From Actinomycetales bacterium (GTDB lineage: Bacteria > Actinomycetota > Actinomycetes > Actinomycetales > Microbacteriaceae): DNA of 41,809 nt. The notes below the pieces were generated by a model. The model was given only the letters and a program-made list of their open reading frames with translations, was not told the DNA's origin and made no database searches. Numbering within the stretch: position 1 is the stretch's first letter; each line of letters begins with the position of its first letter. The stretch covers positions 1-41,809 of the forward strand of contig JAATFA010000096.1 in the NCBI GenBank assembly GCA_015655445.1, read 5' to 3'. The position numbers and the translations under genes are program-made. Of the stretch, positions 33,546-40,948 are shown in pieces.

Positions 33546-34127
33546 ATGCCGCGTGCCGACGCCCAGCGCAACGTCGATGCCCTTCTGGCGGCGGCGAAGG
33601 ACGAGTTCGCCGCGCACGGCGTCGACGTGGGCGTGCGAGCCATCGCCGCGCGCGCCGGCGTCGGGACGGCGACGCTCTACCGCCACTTCCCCCTGCGCTC
33701 GGACTTGATCGCCGCGGTGTTCCGGCGCGAGATCGACGACGTCACGGCCCAGGCCGCGCAGCTGGCCGAGAGCCACGAGCCCTTCGAGGCGCTCGCGCTC
33801 TGGGCGCAGCGCTACACGGAGTTCGTGGCGACGAAGCACGGGCTCGGGTCCGCACTGCGCTCGGGCGAGCCCGCCTACAGCGGCTTGCGTGATTACTTCG
33901 AGAGCAACGCGGGACCGGCCCTGCAGCAGCTGCTCGATGCCGCCGCGACGGCCGGCGCCATCCGGGACGGCATCGACCCGCTCGAGCTGATCGGCGCGAT
34001 CGCGAATCTGTGCGTGCCGCCTCCCGGCAGCGATGACACCTCACGCGCGAGCCGCATGGTCGGGCTGTTACTCGATGGGCTGCGCTACGGAGCGACGCCG
34101 GCGCAACAGCGGACGGCACAAGCCTGA
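33546..34127 (+). CDS. TetR-family regulator
   Basis: A 193-aa repressor. HTH at residues ~8-55: VDALLAAAKDEFAAHGVDVGVRAIAARAGVGTATLYRHFPLRSDLIAAVF. The C-terminal part (PFEALALWAQRYTEFVATKHGL; GLRDYFESN) is the SbtR-like C-terminal domain type. ATG 33546 follows AAGGAG at 7 nt; the ORF-track start overlaps an operator. Probable autorepressor and repressor of the divergent aldo/keto reductase through the twin operators. Confidence 0.92.
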   Translation: MPRADAQRNVDALLAAAKDEFAAHGVDVGVRAIAARAGVGTATLYRHFPLRSDLIAAVFRREIDDVTAQAAQLAESHEPFEALALWAQRYTEFVATKHGLGSALRSGEPAYSGLRDYFESNAGPALQQLLDAAATAGAIRDGIDPLELIGAIANLCVPPPGSDDTSRASRMVGLLLDGLRYGATPAQQRTAQA

Positions 34128-34363
34128 ACGCCGATTCCCACTCCGGCTCGCGAAAAGGTGGGCGCAGTGCGCGTCCCTTGCCATCGGCACCGGCAACAGA
34201 CTGACATCGCGCCCGCGATCACCACGGCCAGAGATTAATGGGTCGAGGTCGTGCAGGACTTTCGCGGGGTCGCGGTCGGAGACTCTGTACGGGATGATCT
34301 CGAGCGCGTCCGCGCCCCGATGATGCACCGCGGACCACGAGTGTGACAATGCGCTGTAGCGGC
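34128..34363. other. Intergenic, no supported gene
   Basis: Between the TetR gene and the sigma-factor promoter. Short frames exist on both strands but none shows a recognisable domain or a ribosome-binding site. GTGTGAC at 34341-34347 is inverted relative to GTCACAC at 34365-34371, which overlaps the -35 of the next promoter and could form an operator or hairpin with it. Confidence 0.4.
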
Positions 34364-34390
34364 CGTCACACTTGGGCGCTGGAACGCGTC
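34364..34390 (+). promoter_or_regulatory. ECF41-type promoter of the sigma-factor gene
   Basis: CGTCACA (34364-34370), 16 nt, then CGTC (34387-34390). The reported ECF41 target promoter, as I recall it, is TGTCACA-n16-CGTC; only the first base differs here. The gene it precedes encodes an ECF sigma factor with the fused C-terminal domain of that group, so autoregulation fits. Confidence 0.7.
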
Positions 34391-34407
34391 AACTTAGTGT
34401 GAAAGAC

Positions 34408-35262
34408 ATGCAACTGGCGGCGTTTGAGCGGGAGCGATCTCGTCTCGTGGCGATCGCGACCCGAGTTCTGGGGTCCCCCGGCGACGCGGACGACCTCGTG
34501 CAGGAGGCCTGGTTGCGGTTCTCGCGCACCGAGGACATCGACGATGCACCCGCGTGGTTGACCACGGTCGTGACACGACTGTGTCTGGACCTGCTGCGCC
34601 GGCGCCGCACACGCGTGAGGGCGGAGTCCAAGGCGACGCAGACCGGACGGGAAGGTGTCGATCCGGAAGCGGATGCGCTGCTGGCGGACCGCGTCGGCGG
34701 CGCGATGCAGCTCATGCTCGACGCACTCGTCCCCGCAGAACGTGCCGCTTTCGTCCTCCACGACGCGTTCGGATACTCGTTCCCGGAGATCGCCCAGATG
34801 CTAGGCCGGTCAGACGCGGCAGTGCGTCAGCTCGCCAGCCGGGCCAGGCGCAAGGTTCACGACGCATCGGAGCCGTTGCAGGAGGCCCAGCGACGTGTCG
34901 TCGCGGCCAATCGCGAGGTGGTGGAGGCATTCCTCAGCGCCGCTCAGGGCGGTGACCTCTCGCGGCTGATGTCGTTGCTGGCGCCCGACGTGGTCATGCG
35001 CGCTGACAGCGCAGCGCAGGCCATGGGCACGCAATCGCTCTACGACGGCCCCGAGTCGGTGGCCGGCCGGTTCCGTGGAGCGCAGGGTGCGAGGCCGGTG
35101 CTCATCGACGGGGACCCGGGTGTGGCGTGGATGGTGAATGGACGAGCGCGGGTGGTCTTCTGCTTCCAGTTGGCCGACGGCCTGGTGCGCGCCATCGACC
35201 TCGTCGCCGACCGGGAGGTCATGGCGACCATGGAGATCATCCCGATGACGCGGGAGGCGTGA
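34408..35262 (+). CDS. ECF sigma factor with C-terminal SnoaL-like domain (ECF41/SigJ type)
   Basis: A 284-aa sigma factor. Region 2 is FERERSRLVAIATRVLGSPGDADDLVQEAWLRF and TTVVTRLCLDLLR; region 4 is LDALVPAERAAFVLHDAFGYSFPEIAQMLGRSDAAVRQLASRARRKV. After it, residues ~170-284 form a SnoaL/NTF2-like domain (VVEAFLSAAQGGDLSRLMSLLAPDVVM). In ECF41 factors this domain replaces an anti-sigma factor. The conserved DGGGK of that domain is not present (ADSAAQ instead), and the WLPE linker is also missing, so it is a divergent member. ATG 34408; the DUF1905/YdeI-like gene follows 1 nt after the stop. Promoters matching the ECF41 pattern occur before this gene and before the VOC gene at 35783. Confidence 0.9.
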   Translation: MQLAAFERERSRLVAIATRVLGSPGDADDLVQEAWLRFSRTEDIDDAPAWLTTVVTRLCLDLLRRRRTRVRAESKATQTGREGVDPEADALLADRVGGAMQLMLDALVPAERAAFVLHDAFGYSFPEIAQMLGRSDAAVRQLASRARRKVHDASEPLQEAQRRVVAANREVVEAFLSAAQGGDLSRLMSLLAPDVVMRADSAAQAMGTQSLYDGPESVAGRFRGAQGARPVLIDGDPGVAWMVNGRARVVFCFQLADGLVRAIDLVADREVMATMEIIPMTREA

Positions 35263-35263
35263 G

Positions 35264-35704
35264 ATGCGATTCCACGCGATCGTGGAACCGCCCGAGCCGA
35301 CGAGGGGTCTGGAGATCCCGTCTGGGATCGTCGAAGGCCTCGGCGGTGGGAAGCGTCCGCGGGTAGTGGTGAGCATCAACGGGCATTCATGGCAAACCCG
35401 GGTCGCACTCATGCGGGGGCGGCAGCTCATCGGGTTGAGCCACGCGAATCGAATCGGCGCGGGCGCGGAGATCGGGGAAAGGGTCACCGTGGAGATCGTC
35501 CTGGACGAGGAGCCGTTGACCGTGACGGAGCCCGCCCAGCTCACGGAGGCGCTCGATGCGGACCCCGCAGCGCGCGAGGCGTTCGACCGGCTGACCATCA
35601 GCCAGCGACGTCAGCACGTCCGCGGGATCGAGCAGGCCAAAGGCGCCGACACTCGCGTACGGAGAATCCGCAAGCTGATCTCGGAGTTGCACGAGCGTTC
35701 CTGA
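35264..35704 (+). CDS. DUF1905/YdeI-OmpD-associated (OmdA) domain protein
   Basis: A 146-aa protein with an N-terminal DUF1905 beta-barrel (FHAIVEPPEPTRGLEIPSGIVEGLGGGKRPRVVVSINGHSW) and a C-terminal OmdA-like helical part ending in the conserved REAFDRLTISQRRQHVRGIEQAKGADTRVRRIRKLISEL, which carries the usual lysine/arginine-rich HxxWIxxAK-like segment. The biochemical role of the family is unknown, with links to stress tolerance. It starts 2 nt after the sigma-factor stop and must share its transcript. Confidence 0.87.
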   Translation: MRFHAIVEPPEPTRGLEIPSGIVEGLGGGKRPRVVVSINGHSWQTRVALMRGRQLIGLSHANRIGAGAEIGERVTVEIVLDEEPLTVTEPAQLTEALDADPAAREAFDRLTISQRRQHVRGIEQAKGADTRVRRIRKLISELHERS

Positions 35705-35708
35705 CCGC

Positions 35709-35735
35709 TGTCACGCACCCGTCACGCCATCCGTC
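35709..35735 (+). promoter_or_regulatory. ECF41-type promoter of the VOC gene
   Basis: TGTCACG (35709-35715), exactly 16 nt, then CGTC (35732-35735), the same pattern and spacing as the promoter of the sigma-factor gene. Two further GTCAC repeats lie inside it. Transcription would start near 35742, 40 nt before the VOC start codon. Confidence 0.7.
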
Positions 35736-35782
35736 ACCCCAGTGTCGGAACACGCCGACAGCAGAACGAGCAGGAGCGCAAG

Positions 35783-36421
35783 ATGCTTTCGATCAACCAC
35801 CTCAGCCTGGGCACGACGGACCCGGATGCCGCGGCGGCCTTCTATCGGGGCCCGCTCGGCCTCGACGACCGAATCCGGGCACACGCCGACCGTGAGCCGA
35901 GCAGCGGATTCCGTGGCTTCACCCTCGGACTCGACGTGCCGGAGCCGGAACACGTCGACCGGCTCGTAGCCGCCGCGATCGACGCGAGCGCGGAAAGCCT
36001 CAAGCCGGCAAAGAGACAGTTCTGGGGCGGCTACTCGGGCGTGATCCGCACCCCCGACGGCACCGTGGTCAAGATCGCCACCTCCGACCAGAAGAACCCC
36101 GGCACGAGCCTCGGTGAGGGCTCGACGGCGATCGAGCGGATCGTCCTCCTGCTGGGCGTGGGGCATGTGGGCCGAGCCAGGGACTTCTATGTCGCGGCCG
36201 GCCTCGCCGTCGCGAAGGCTTACGGCAGCAGGTACGTCGAGTTCGAGCCCGGGAACGGAGCGATCACGCTCGGCCTGTACAAGCGCCCCGGTCTGGCCAA
36301 GGAGTTCGGCGTCGACCCCGAGGGCAATGGATCCCATCGGCTCATCATCGCGTCGAACGATGCCTCCCTCACCGATCCCGACGGATTCACCTGGCAGGGC
36401 TCGCGCCACGCCAGCTCCTGA
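35783..36421 (+). CDS. VOC-superfamily protein, two-domain
   Basis: A 212-aa protein with two consecutive VOC modules: MLSINHLSLGTTDPDAAAAFYRGPLGLDD... to VIRTPDGTVVKIAT, and IERIVLLLGVGHVGRARDFYVAAGLAVAKAYG to DPDGFTWQG. The second ends in the usual D-P-D-G-F metal/strand motif. CAGGAG lies 7 nt before ATG 35783. Predicted target of the adjacent ECF41-type sigma factor from its promoter. Glyoxalase, dioxygenase or thiol-transferase activity cannot be separated. Confidence 0.88.
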   Translation: MLSINHLSLGTTDPDAAAAFYRGPLGLDDRIRAHADREPSSGFRGFTLGLDVPEPEHVDRLVAAAIDASAESLKPAKRQFWGGYSGVIRTPDGTVVKIATSDQKNPGTSLGEGSTAIERIVLLLGVGHVGRARDFYVAAGLAVAKAYGSRYVEFEPGNGAITLGLYKRPGLAKEFGVDPEGNGSHRLIIASNDASLTDPDGFTWQGSRHASS

Positions 36422-36422
36422 T

Positions 36423-36440
36423 CACGAGATGGATCTCGTG
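36423..36440 (+). terminator. Hairpin just after the VOC gene
   Basis: CACGAGAT-GG-ATCTCGTG, a perfect 8-bp stem starting 1 nt after the VOC stop codon. The 2-nt loop would open to 4 nt in RNA. Probable terminator of the sigma-VOC locus. Confidence 0.5.
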
Positions 36441-36485
36441 GTGCAAGAGACGTTCCTCCGCTGCCTCGATCCCAAGCCTCGCTGA
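36426..36485 (+). pseudogene. Possible ECF sigma-factor fragment
   Basis: In frame from 36426 the strand reads MDLVVQETFLRCLDPKPR then stop. DLVQETFLR is the core of sigma region 2.2 in ECF factors, so this may be a ~20-codon scrap of a second sigma gene. It is short and overlaps the hairpin, so the call is weak. Confidence 0.3.
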
Positions 36486-36711
36486 CGTTCCACCTCACGG
36501 TCCCGGACCTCTCCTGAGGGCACAGTCGCAGTCTTCTCCCGCAGCGATATTCGATCACCGCGACGGAGATGTCGTCCGGCGAGATGTCCTCACTAGGCAA
36601 CTTCCAGTTGAAGCGCTTCGCGTTCTCTCCTGTCCGGTAGCCAGCCAGCCAGCCGGGACGAGGATCGGCCTCGATGCATTCGCGCCGGTAACGACTTGCA
36701 TTCCTTCACTG
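36486..36711 (-). other. Gene-poor gap with an unassigned minus-strand fragment
   Basis: No intact gene. On the minus strand one frame, closed upstream by a stop codon and lacking an ATG or GTG start, reads RRECIEADPRPGWLAGYRTG and continues to SPDDISVAVIEYRCGRR, with protein-like composition. I recognise no family. It sits after the TetR gene on the same strand and looks like a truncated gene. Confidence 0.3.
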
Positions 36712-37299
36712 TCACGGGCCTTTCGGTGTGATGACACGTCCGGCAAACCAGCGGACGGCGGCCTCGGCTTCATCCAGATCAATGGAGGCGGGATCGACGA
36801 TCAGGTCGAGGTGGATGCCGTCGATGAGCGCCAGAATCCGCGTGACATGCGCATCGATCTCGGCCCGCACGACGTGACCCTGATCGGCAAGCACACCTAG
36901 CCACCGGCGAAGGGCACTCTCGGAGGCGCGACGCGCACTGCCGATGATCTCTACGACCCCGAGGTTGGGCGTGCCGCCTAACACGAGTCGATACAGCTCC
37001 GACCAGCCAGCGAGAGCCTCTGCGGAGATAGCGCGCGGAGGCAGGAACTGCACCAAGCACTCGGCGAGACGGTCTGCCGGGTCGCGCCCAGCGTCGGCGA
37101 TGCCGAGGTCGTCGAGCGCGCTGGCGGTGAGTGAGGCCGCGACCTCCTTGTGGAGCTCGGCTTGTGTCGGGAAGTAGTGCCGCAGCGTGGTCGGCCCGAC
37201 CCCGGCGGCAGCCGCCACCGAACGCACGCTCAGTGCGCCCAGCCCTCGCTCCCGCACCACGCCGAGGGCCGCGGCCACGATGTCATCACGTCGACTCAT
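36712..37299 (-). CDS. TetR-family regulator
   Basis: A 195-aa regulator with HTH at residues ~4-50 (DDIVAAALGVVRERGLGALSVRSVAAAAGVGPTTLRHYFPTQAELHKEV) and a C-terminal domain of the BetI/AcrR-like kind. ATG 37299 has TACCTT 7 nt upstream (37312-37307), so it is probably leaderless; the ORF-track start would cross the operator. It diverges from a CPBP protease over a perfect 22-bp palindrome, its likely operator. Confidence 0.92.
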   Translation of the reverse strand: MSRRDDIVAAALGVVRERGLGALSVRSVAAAAGVGPTTLRHYFPTQAELHKEVAASLTASALDDLGIADAGRDPADRLAECLVQFLPPRAISAEALAGWSELYRLVLGGTPNLGVVEIIGSARRASESALRRWLGVLADQGHVVRAEIDAHVTRILALIDGIHLDLIVDPASIDLDEAEAAVRWFAGRVITPKGP

Positions 37300-37313
37300 C
37301 GAACCAAAGGTAG

Positions 37314-37335
37314 CACAGTGTACTAGTACACTGTG
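37314..37335. promoter_or_regulatory. Perfect 22-bp palindrome (TetR operator)
   Basis: CACAGTGTACT followed directly by AGTACACTGTG. It lies just upstream of the leaderless -10 of the TetR gene and ahead of the CPBP gene, where a partial copy (GTACAGCGTACTA) follows at about 37339. Confidence 0.8.
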
Positions 37336-37392
37336 TCGGTACAGCGTACTATCGGGTCTGATCCCCCACAGGGCAGAGCGCAAGGAGCGACC

Positions 37393-38079
37393 ATGACGAG
37401 TGAGAAACAGCGGCCCGGCTGGCCCGAGATCGCCGTCGGGCTCGGCGCCTACGCGGTGCTCTACATGGTCGTCGCGCTGATTCTGCGGCTGACCGATTTC
37501 GCTCCTGCATTGGCCGGCGTCGTGGAGTTCGCGTTCTCCGCCCTCATGGGCATAGGCGCGTTCGCCGCCGCCGCCGGCCTCCGCATCCGGCGGCTCGCGC
37601 CATTCGGGGTGTCCCCCCGCACCAAGCCACGTTGGCTCGCTGCGGGGGCCGGGCTCGGCGTCGTCGCGTATGTGCTCAGTATTGGCGTATCGCTGCTATT
37701 CATGACACTGACCGGCGATCGCCAGAACGTCCAGGTCGGCTACCAGGCAGCGGCAGCCGGCGGCGTGTTCTGGTACGCCGCGACGGCCGTGACTGGTTTC
37801 GTCCTGACCCCCATCGGTGAAGAACTGATCTTCCGTGGGGTGCTGGCCAACGCCCTCGGGCGCTATAGCGCCTGGATCAGCGTGCTGGTAAGCGCAGCCG
37901 TGTTCGCTCTCGCGCACGGCCTCAACCCAGTGCTACCGGTCGCCTTCGTCGTCGGCATCTTGACGGCCCTTCTGTTCCGTCGCACCGGCTCCATCTGGCC
38001 AGGCGTGTTCGTGCATGGCATGAACAACGCCCTCGCCATCACCGTGCCGGTCATCATCTCCTTCATCAGCGCCCCATGA
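37393..38079 (+). CDS. CPBP-family intramembrane glutamic protease
   Basis: A 228-aa membrane protein with about six to seven helices (Rce1/Abi family, PF02517). The catalytic motifs are present in order: EELIFRGVLANAL (EExxxR), FALAHGLNP (FxxxH) and HGMNN near the C-terminus (HxxxN). The active site lies within the membrane. ATG 37393 follows AAGGAG at 5-6 nt; the ORF-track start at 37333 overlaps the operator. Regulated by the divergent TetR. Targets unknown; family members process prenylated proteins or act in bacteriocin self-immunity. Confidence 0.92.
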   Translation: MTSEKQRPGWPEIAVGLGAYAVLYMVVALILRLTDFAPALAGVVEFAFSALMGIGAFAAAAGLRIRRLAPFGVSPRTKPRWLAAGAGLGVVAYVLSIGVSLLFMTLTGDRQNVQVGYQAAAAGGVFWYAATAVTGFVLTPIGEELIFRGVLANALGRYSAWISVLVSAAVFALAHGLNPVLPVAFVVGILTALLFRRTGSIWPGVFVHGMNNALAITVPVIISFISAP

Positions 38080-39146
38080 TGAGGACGACGAGCTGCGCGC
38101 CTGGAACGGCCGCCCCTTCGAGATGCTGCCGGACCCCGAAGCCAACGGCAACGCTCTGGCCTGGGCTGCGAATGCCGACAAGGCCCCGGCCCTTGATTCT
38201 TCGGGCCAAGGTTCGAGCCTCGTGCGGTGGGTACACCTTCGTAGAGAGTTCGGTCATTAACGCCGGCAGAGTGGGCGGCATCAACAGCGATCAACTCGTC
38301 AGGAAACTCCAAGAAGATCCGCAACTTGCGTCACTCCTCATCACCGACGGAACCGACGCGCGCACTCGCCACCGCTGGTTGGCTCTCTGCAACCTCTTGC
38401 CAAACACCTCGGCGTTCAGAGCGCCGCCGAGATCCTGCGCGATGCCGTTCGGAGCGTTCCTCGAGGTTGAACCAGCAAAGCCTTCGAGAGCGCAATCCGA
38501 CGGTTCTCATCATTCATGTCGCAGCGAAACCTCGGCCCCCGCGAGGGGCGGAGAAACACTGGACCCGGTAAAGGCACGACGAGGAACGACTGCGCTCAGC
38601 CAGCAGGTGATCGACCTCGTGACCCGACGTGGGCAGCTCTCGCCGGAGGCGACGTTCGCCCGGGGCGAGGAGTTCTTCGACGCTGGGGACGTTATGCCCC
38701 CGCCGCCGCCCGACGGGGACGCATCACCCCCGCCTGCGACCATTCCACGAAGGCTGCCGCCGGACGAACGCTGCCGACGTGCTCGTTTACGTGGCTGGTG
38801 GGCCCTCCCTCTGGCTGGGTATCGGATCCGACGCTCGGACCCAGCGACAAACTGCAGCTCACGTCCCTGAATAGCCGAGTGCTGCGGCACCACGCCCAAG
38901 TCGCTCTCGCCACCTTGCTGGAAGGGCCTCGGGACCGAGGATGCCCCGAAGTAGCGAGCATCATGGCCTCAGGCGCCCGCCGTTGCTGTACTACTGCATA
39001 GACGAGAACTGATGCGCGCGGCCGTCGGAGCGCACCGCCGAATGAAAAGTGCGGCACTCTGGGAATCGGTCGAATCTGAGGGCAGGCCGCAACGTCCGCT
39101 GACCGTTCGACCCCACGGCCCCAATCTCACCGCCTTGCGTCTGGCG
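38080..39146. other. ~1.1 kb of gene debris
   Basis: No intact gene. Plus-strand pieces that read like protein: 38081-38260 EDDELRAWNGRPFEMLPDPE continuing ANGNALAWAANADKAPALDS, then stop, with no start codon at its head; ~38255-38400 NSDQLVRKLQEDPQLASLLI; ~38582-38690 ALSQQVIDLVTRRGQLSPEA then TFARGEEFFDAG; and ~38775-38870 ADVLVYVAGGPSLWLGIGSD. They lie in different frames and are separated by unlike sequence. I cannot name the parents. The pattern is that of repeated deletion or insertion, as at an old mobile-element site. Confidence 0.5.
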
Positions 39147-39166
39147 GCGAGGCGCCGGCGCCTCGC
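39147..39166 (-). terminator. 20-bp palindrome after the M24-like gene
   Basis: GCGAGGCGCC followed directly by GGCGCCTCGC is a perfect 20-bp palindrome 28 bp past the stop codon of the M24-like gene, able to form an 8-bp G+C stem with a 4-nt loop. Probable terminator of that operon. Confidence 0.6.
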
Positions 39167-39194
39167 TACGGACGGTTTGATACGCCGACAGGCC

Positions 39195-40538
39195 TCATCG
39201 TTCACGGGTGCGCATCATTCTGGTGGTGTTGGCGTTGAGCTCGATGGCACCGTCGGGTCCGACCACCACGGTGCCGCCGACGTTGACGAGATGGCGTCCG
39301 ATCGCGCAGTTGGGCTCGAACGCGAAGACGGTGCCGACCTGGAGCACTGTGTCGCGTCCTATGGTGGGGATCGGCAGCACCTTGCCGTACTCGACGACCT
39401 CGGGAAGTTCGGCGCCCTGGTGTCCGGTGCCGATGAGCCCGTATGGGCTGATGGTGTGGATAAGTGGGTGGACGTGCCAGCCGCCCGCCCGGCGCGCCGG
39501 CTCCGCCATGGCGTCAACGACCTCGCCGAAGACGGTCCCAGGCCGCAGTCTCTCGATGCCGGCGAGGTAGGACTCCTGGGCGATGTCGGCGGCCTTCTCG
39601 ATATCGGGGTGCACGGTGCCGACCGCGATCGTGGGTTGATGCTGGGTCTCGAGCATCCCGAACGAGCAGAAGAGCTCCGCAAGGACGGTGTCACCATGCT
39701 GGATGACGCGCGGCCTCTGGGGGCGGTAAGTCCAGGCGGGCGACCCCCATCCGACCCACTCCGGGCCCGAGCCGAGTGCCATGCCGCTCGTGAAGCCGAG
39801 GTGCTCGGCACAGGCGCGCATCGCCGCCGCATAGATGACGTTCTCCGCGACGCCGACTCGGGTGATTTCGAGCATGGCCTGCGCCATGCGCTCGCCGACG
39901 CTCGCCGACCAGCGCAGGACGCGCAACTCCTCTGCGCTCTTCGGGGAGATCAGCTCGAAGAAGCGCCGACCGACGGGCGTGAACCGCGCGTTCGGCAGAT
40001 CATCGAGGACGCCCTGCCAGGTGTTGTAAGGCATGGCGCCGTCGAAGTAGAAGGGCGGGTAGGGTTCGAGTCCGATCACGCCGAATGCGGCGCGGTCGAG
40101 CCCTCGTTCCTCGATCACTTCGACGAGGTTCGAGCCCAGCTTGCCGACATAGATGTTCTCTGGGCGCAGCCACCCGGTCGGTCCGACGTGACGCGCCTGG
40201 ATGTGATCCTCGACGACGGTGGTGAGGAAGACGACCGCGATGGGCTCCTGCCCTCTCGGCAGGATGACGATGGAGCCCGGGCGGTCGTTCGTGAAGTAGA
40301 CGTCCGGGGCGAACGGCGCCGGGAAAGATCCCTCGCGTTCGCCGTAGACGAGGAGCGCATCGAGTCCTTCCTCCTCCATCAGGCGGTCGGCCAGGCGCCA
40401 CCGTCGGTCTCGCTCGGCTGACGAGAAGCTGGGAACCTCCGAGGGGAAATCCCCGGGGACTGTGGCGTCAAGTTCGGCCCAGACAGCGTCAGACGCGGAG
40501 ACAGGGGCCCCGGTCGCTGCGTCCTGCTCGGTGGTCAT
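39195..40538 (-). CDS. M24-fold (creatinase/Xaa-Pro peptidase-like) protein with altered metal site
   Basis: A 447-aa protein with an N-terminal creatinase-like domain (residues ~30-200: LADRLMEEEGLDALLVYG, FTNDRPGSIVILPRG) and a C-terminal pita-bread domain (~210-447: SAEELRVLRWSASVGERMAQAMLE). The peptidase metal ligands are D, D, H, E, E. Here the first segment reads GDTVLAELFCSFGMLETQ, where the Asp positions hold Glu and Gln; the His (TGHQG) and first Glu (FAFEPN) remain; the last Glu is Gly (NVGGTVVV). Such sites suggest a non-peptidase, as in metal-free creatinase. ATG 40538 overlaps the upstream 105-aa gene by ATGA; the ORF-track start is a run-through. Confidence 0.85.
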   Translation of the reverse strand: MTTEQDAATGAPVSASDAVWAELDATVPGDFPSEVPSFSSAERDRRWRLADRLMEEEGLDALLVYGEREGSFPAPFAPDVYFTNDRPGSIVILPRGQEPIAVVFLTTVVEDHIQARHVGPTGWLRPENIYVGKLGSNLVEVIEERGLDRAAFGVIGLEPYPPFYFDGAMPYNTWQGVLDDLPNARFTPVGRRFFELISPKSAEELRVLRWSASVGERMAQAMLEITRVGVAENVIYAAAMRACAEHLGFTSGMALGSGPEWVGWGSPAWTYRPQRPRVIQHGDTVLAELFCSFGMLETQHQPTIAVGTVHPDIEKAADIAQESYLAGIERLRPGTVFGEVVDAMAEPARRAGGWHVHPLIHTISPYGLIGTGHQGAELPEVVEYGKVLPIPTIGRDTVLQVGTVFAFEPNCAIGRHLVNVGGTVVVGPDGAIELNANTTRMMRTRER

Positions 40539-40852
40539 GCTCGCGACTCGTCCGCGCTGCGCCGCGTTCCGCGGATGCGTGCGGAGCCGAGCGGCATCGT
40601 CGCCGTGCCGGTGAGCTGGTCCCCGGTCACAGTCGCGGCGATCTGCGCCTTGATCCGGCCCATCGGGGTCTTGATGCGCGCTCGGAAGGAGACGTCGTGG
40701 CCCTGCGCCTCGACATCCGACAACTCGGATTCCCAACCCGATCCCTGCAGCCGCCCCCCGATGGCACCCCCGTCCGCACTCAGCGTCAGGGCGGCCTGCT
40801 GCGGTCCGAACGGCGTCTCCACCGCCAAGTCGTATGTGCCTTCCAGTCCCAT
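40535..40852 (-). CDS. Small beta-rich protein, unknown function
   Basis: A 105-aa protein with alternating strands: GTYDLAVETPFGPQQAALTLSADGGAIGGRLQG, then VSFRARIKTPMGRIKAQIAATVTGDQLTGTATMP, two similar halves each with a TP-x-G turn, suggesting a small barrel. No named family recognised. ATG 40852 has GAGGAG 7 nt upstream, which rules out the earlier ATG at 40867 as main start. It is translationally coupled to the M24-like gene by ATGA and probably its partner; both diverge from a TetR gene. Confidence 0.75.
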   Translation of the reverse strand: MGLEGTYDLAVETPFGPQQAALTLSADGGAIGGRLQGSGWESELSDVEAQGHDVSFRARIKTPMGRIKAQIAATVTGDQLTGTATMPLGSARIRGTRRSADESRA

Positions 40853-40929
40853 CGGACCACTCCTCATCCCTGCGAGGTACCCGCGTCTGCGGCATCCCGT
40901 CGGTCGGAGCCTGCGCCTTCCCGGCGTAG

Positions 40930-40948
40930 TATTCAACATCGATGAATA
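40930..40948. promoter_or_regulatory. Inverted repeat over the TetR start codon
   Basis: TATTCA-ACATCGA-TGAATA. It covers the start codon of the TetR gene (40942) and follows the -10-like TAGTAT, so the TetR protein binding here would block its own gene and possibly the divergent M24 operon. Confidence 0.45.

Noticed and set aside
34341-34371. GTGTGAC...GTCACAC as a terminator of the upstream TetR gene.
   Set aside because: The right arm is the -35 element of the ECF41-type promoter and the loop is 17 nt, so a regulatory reading fits better.
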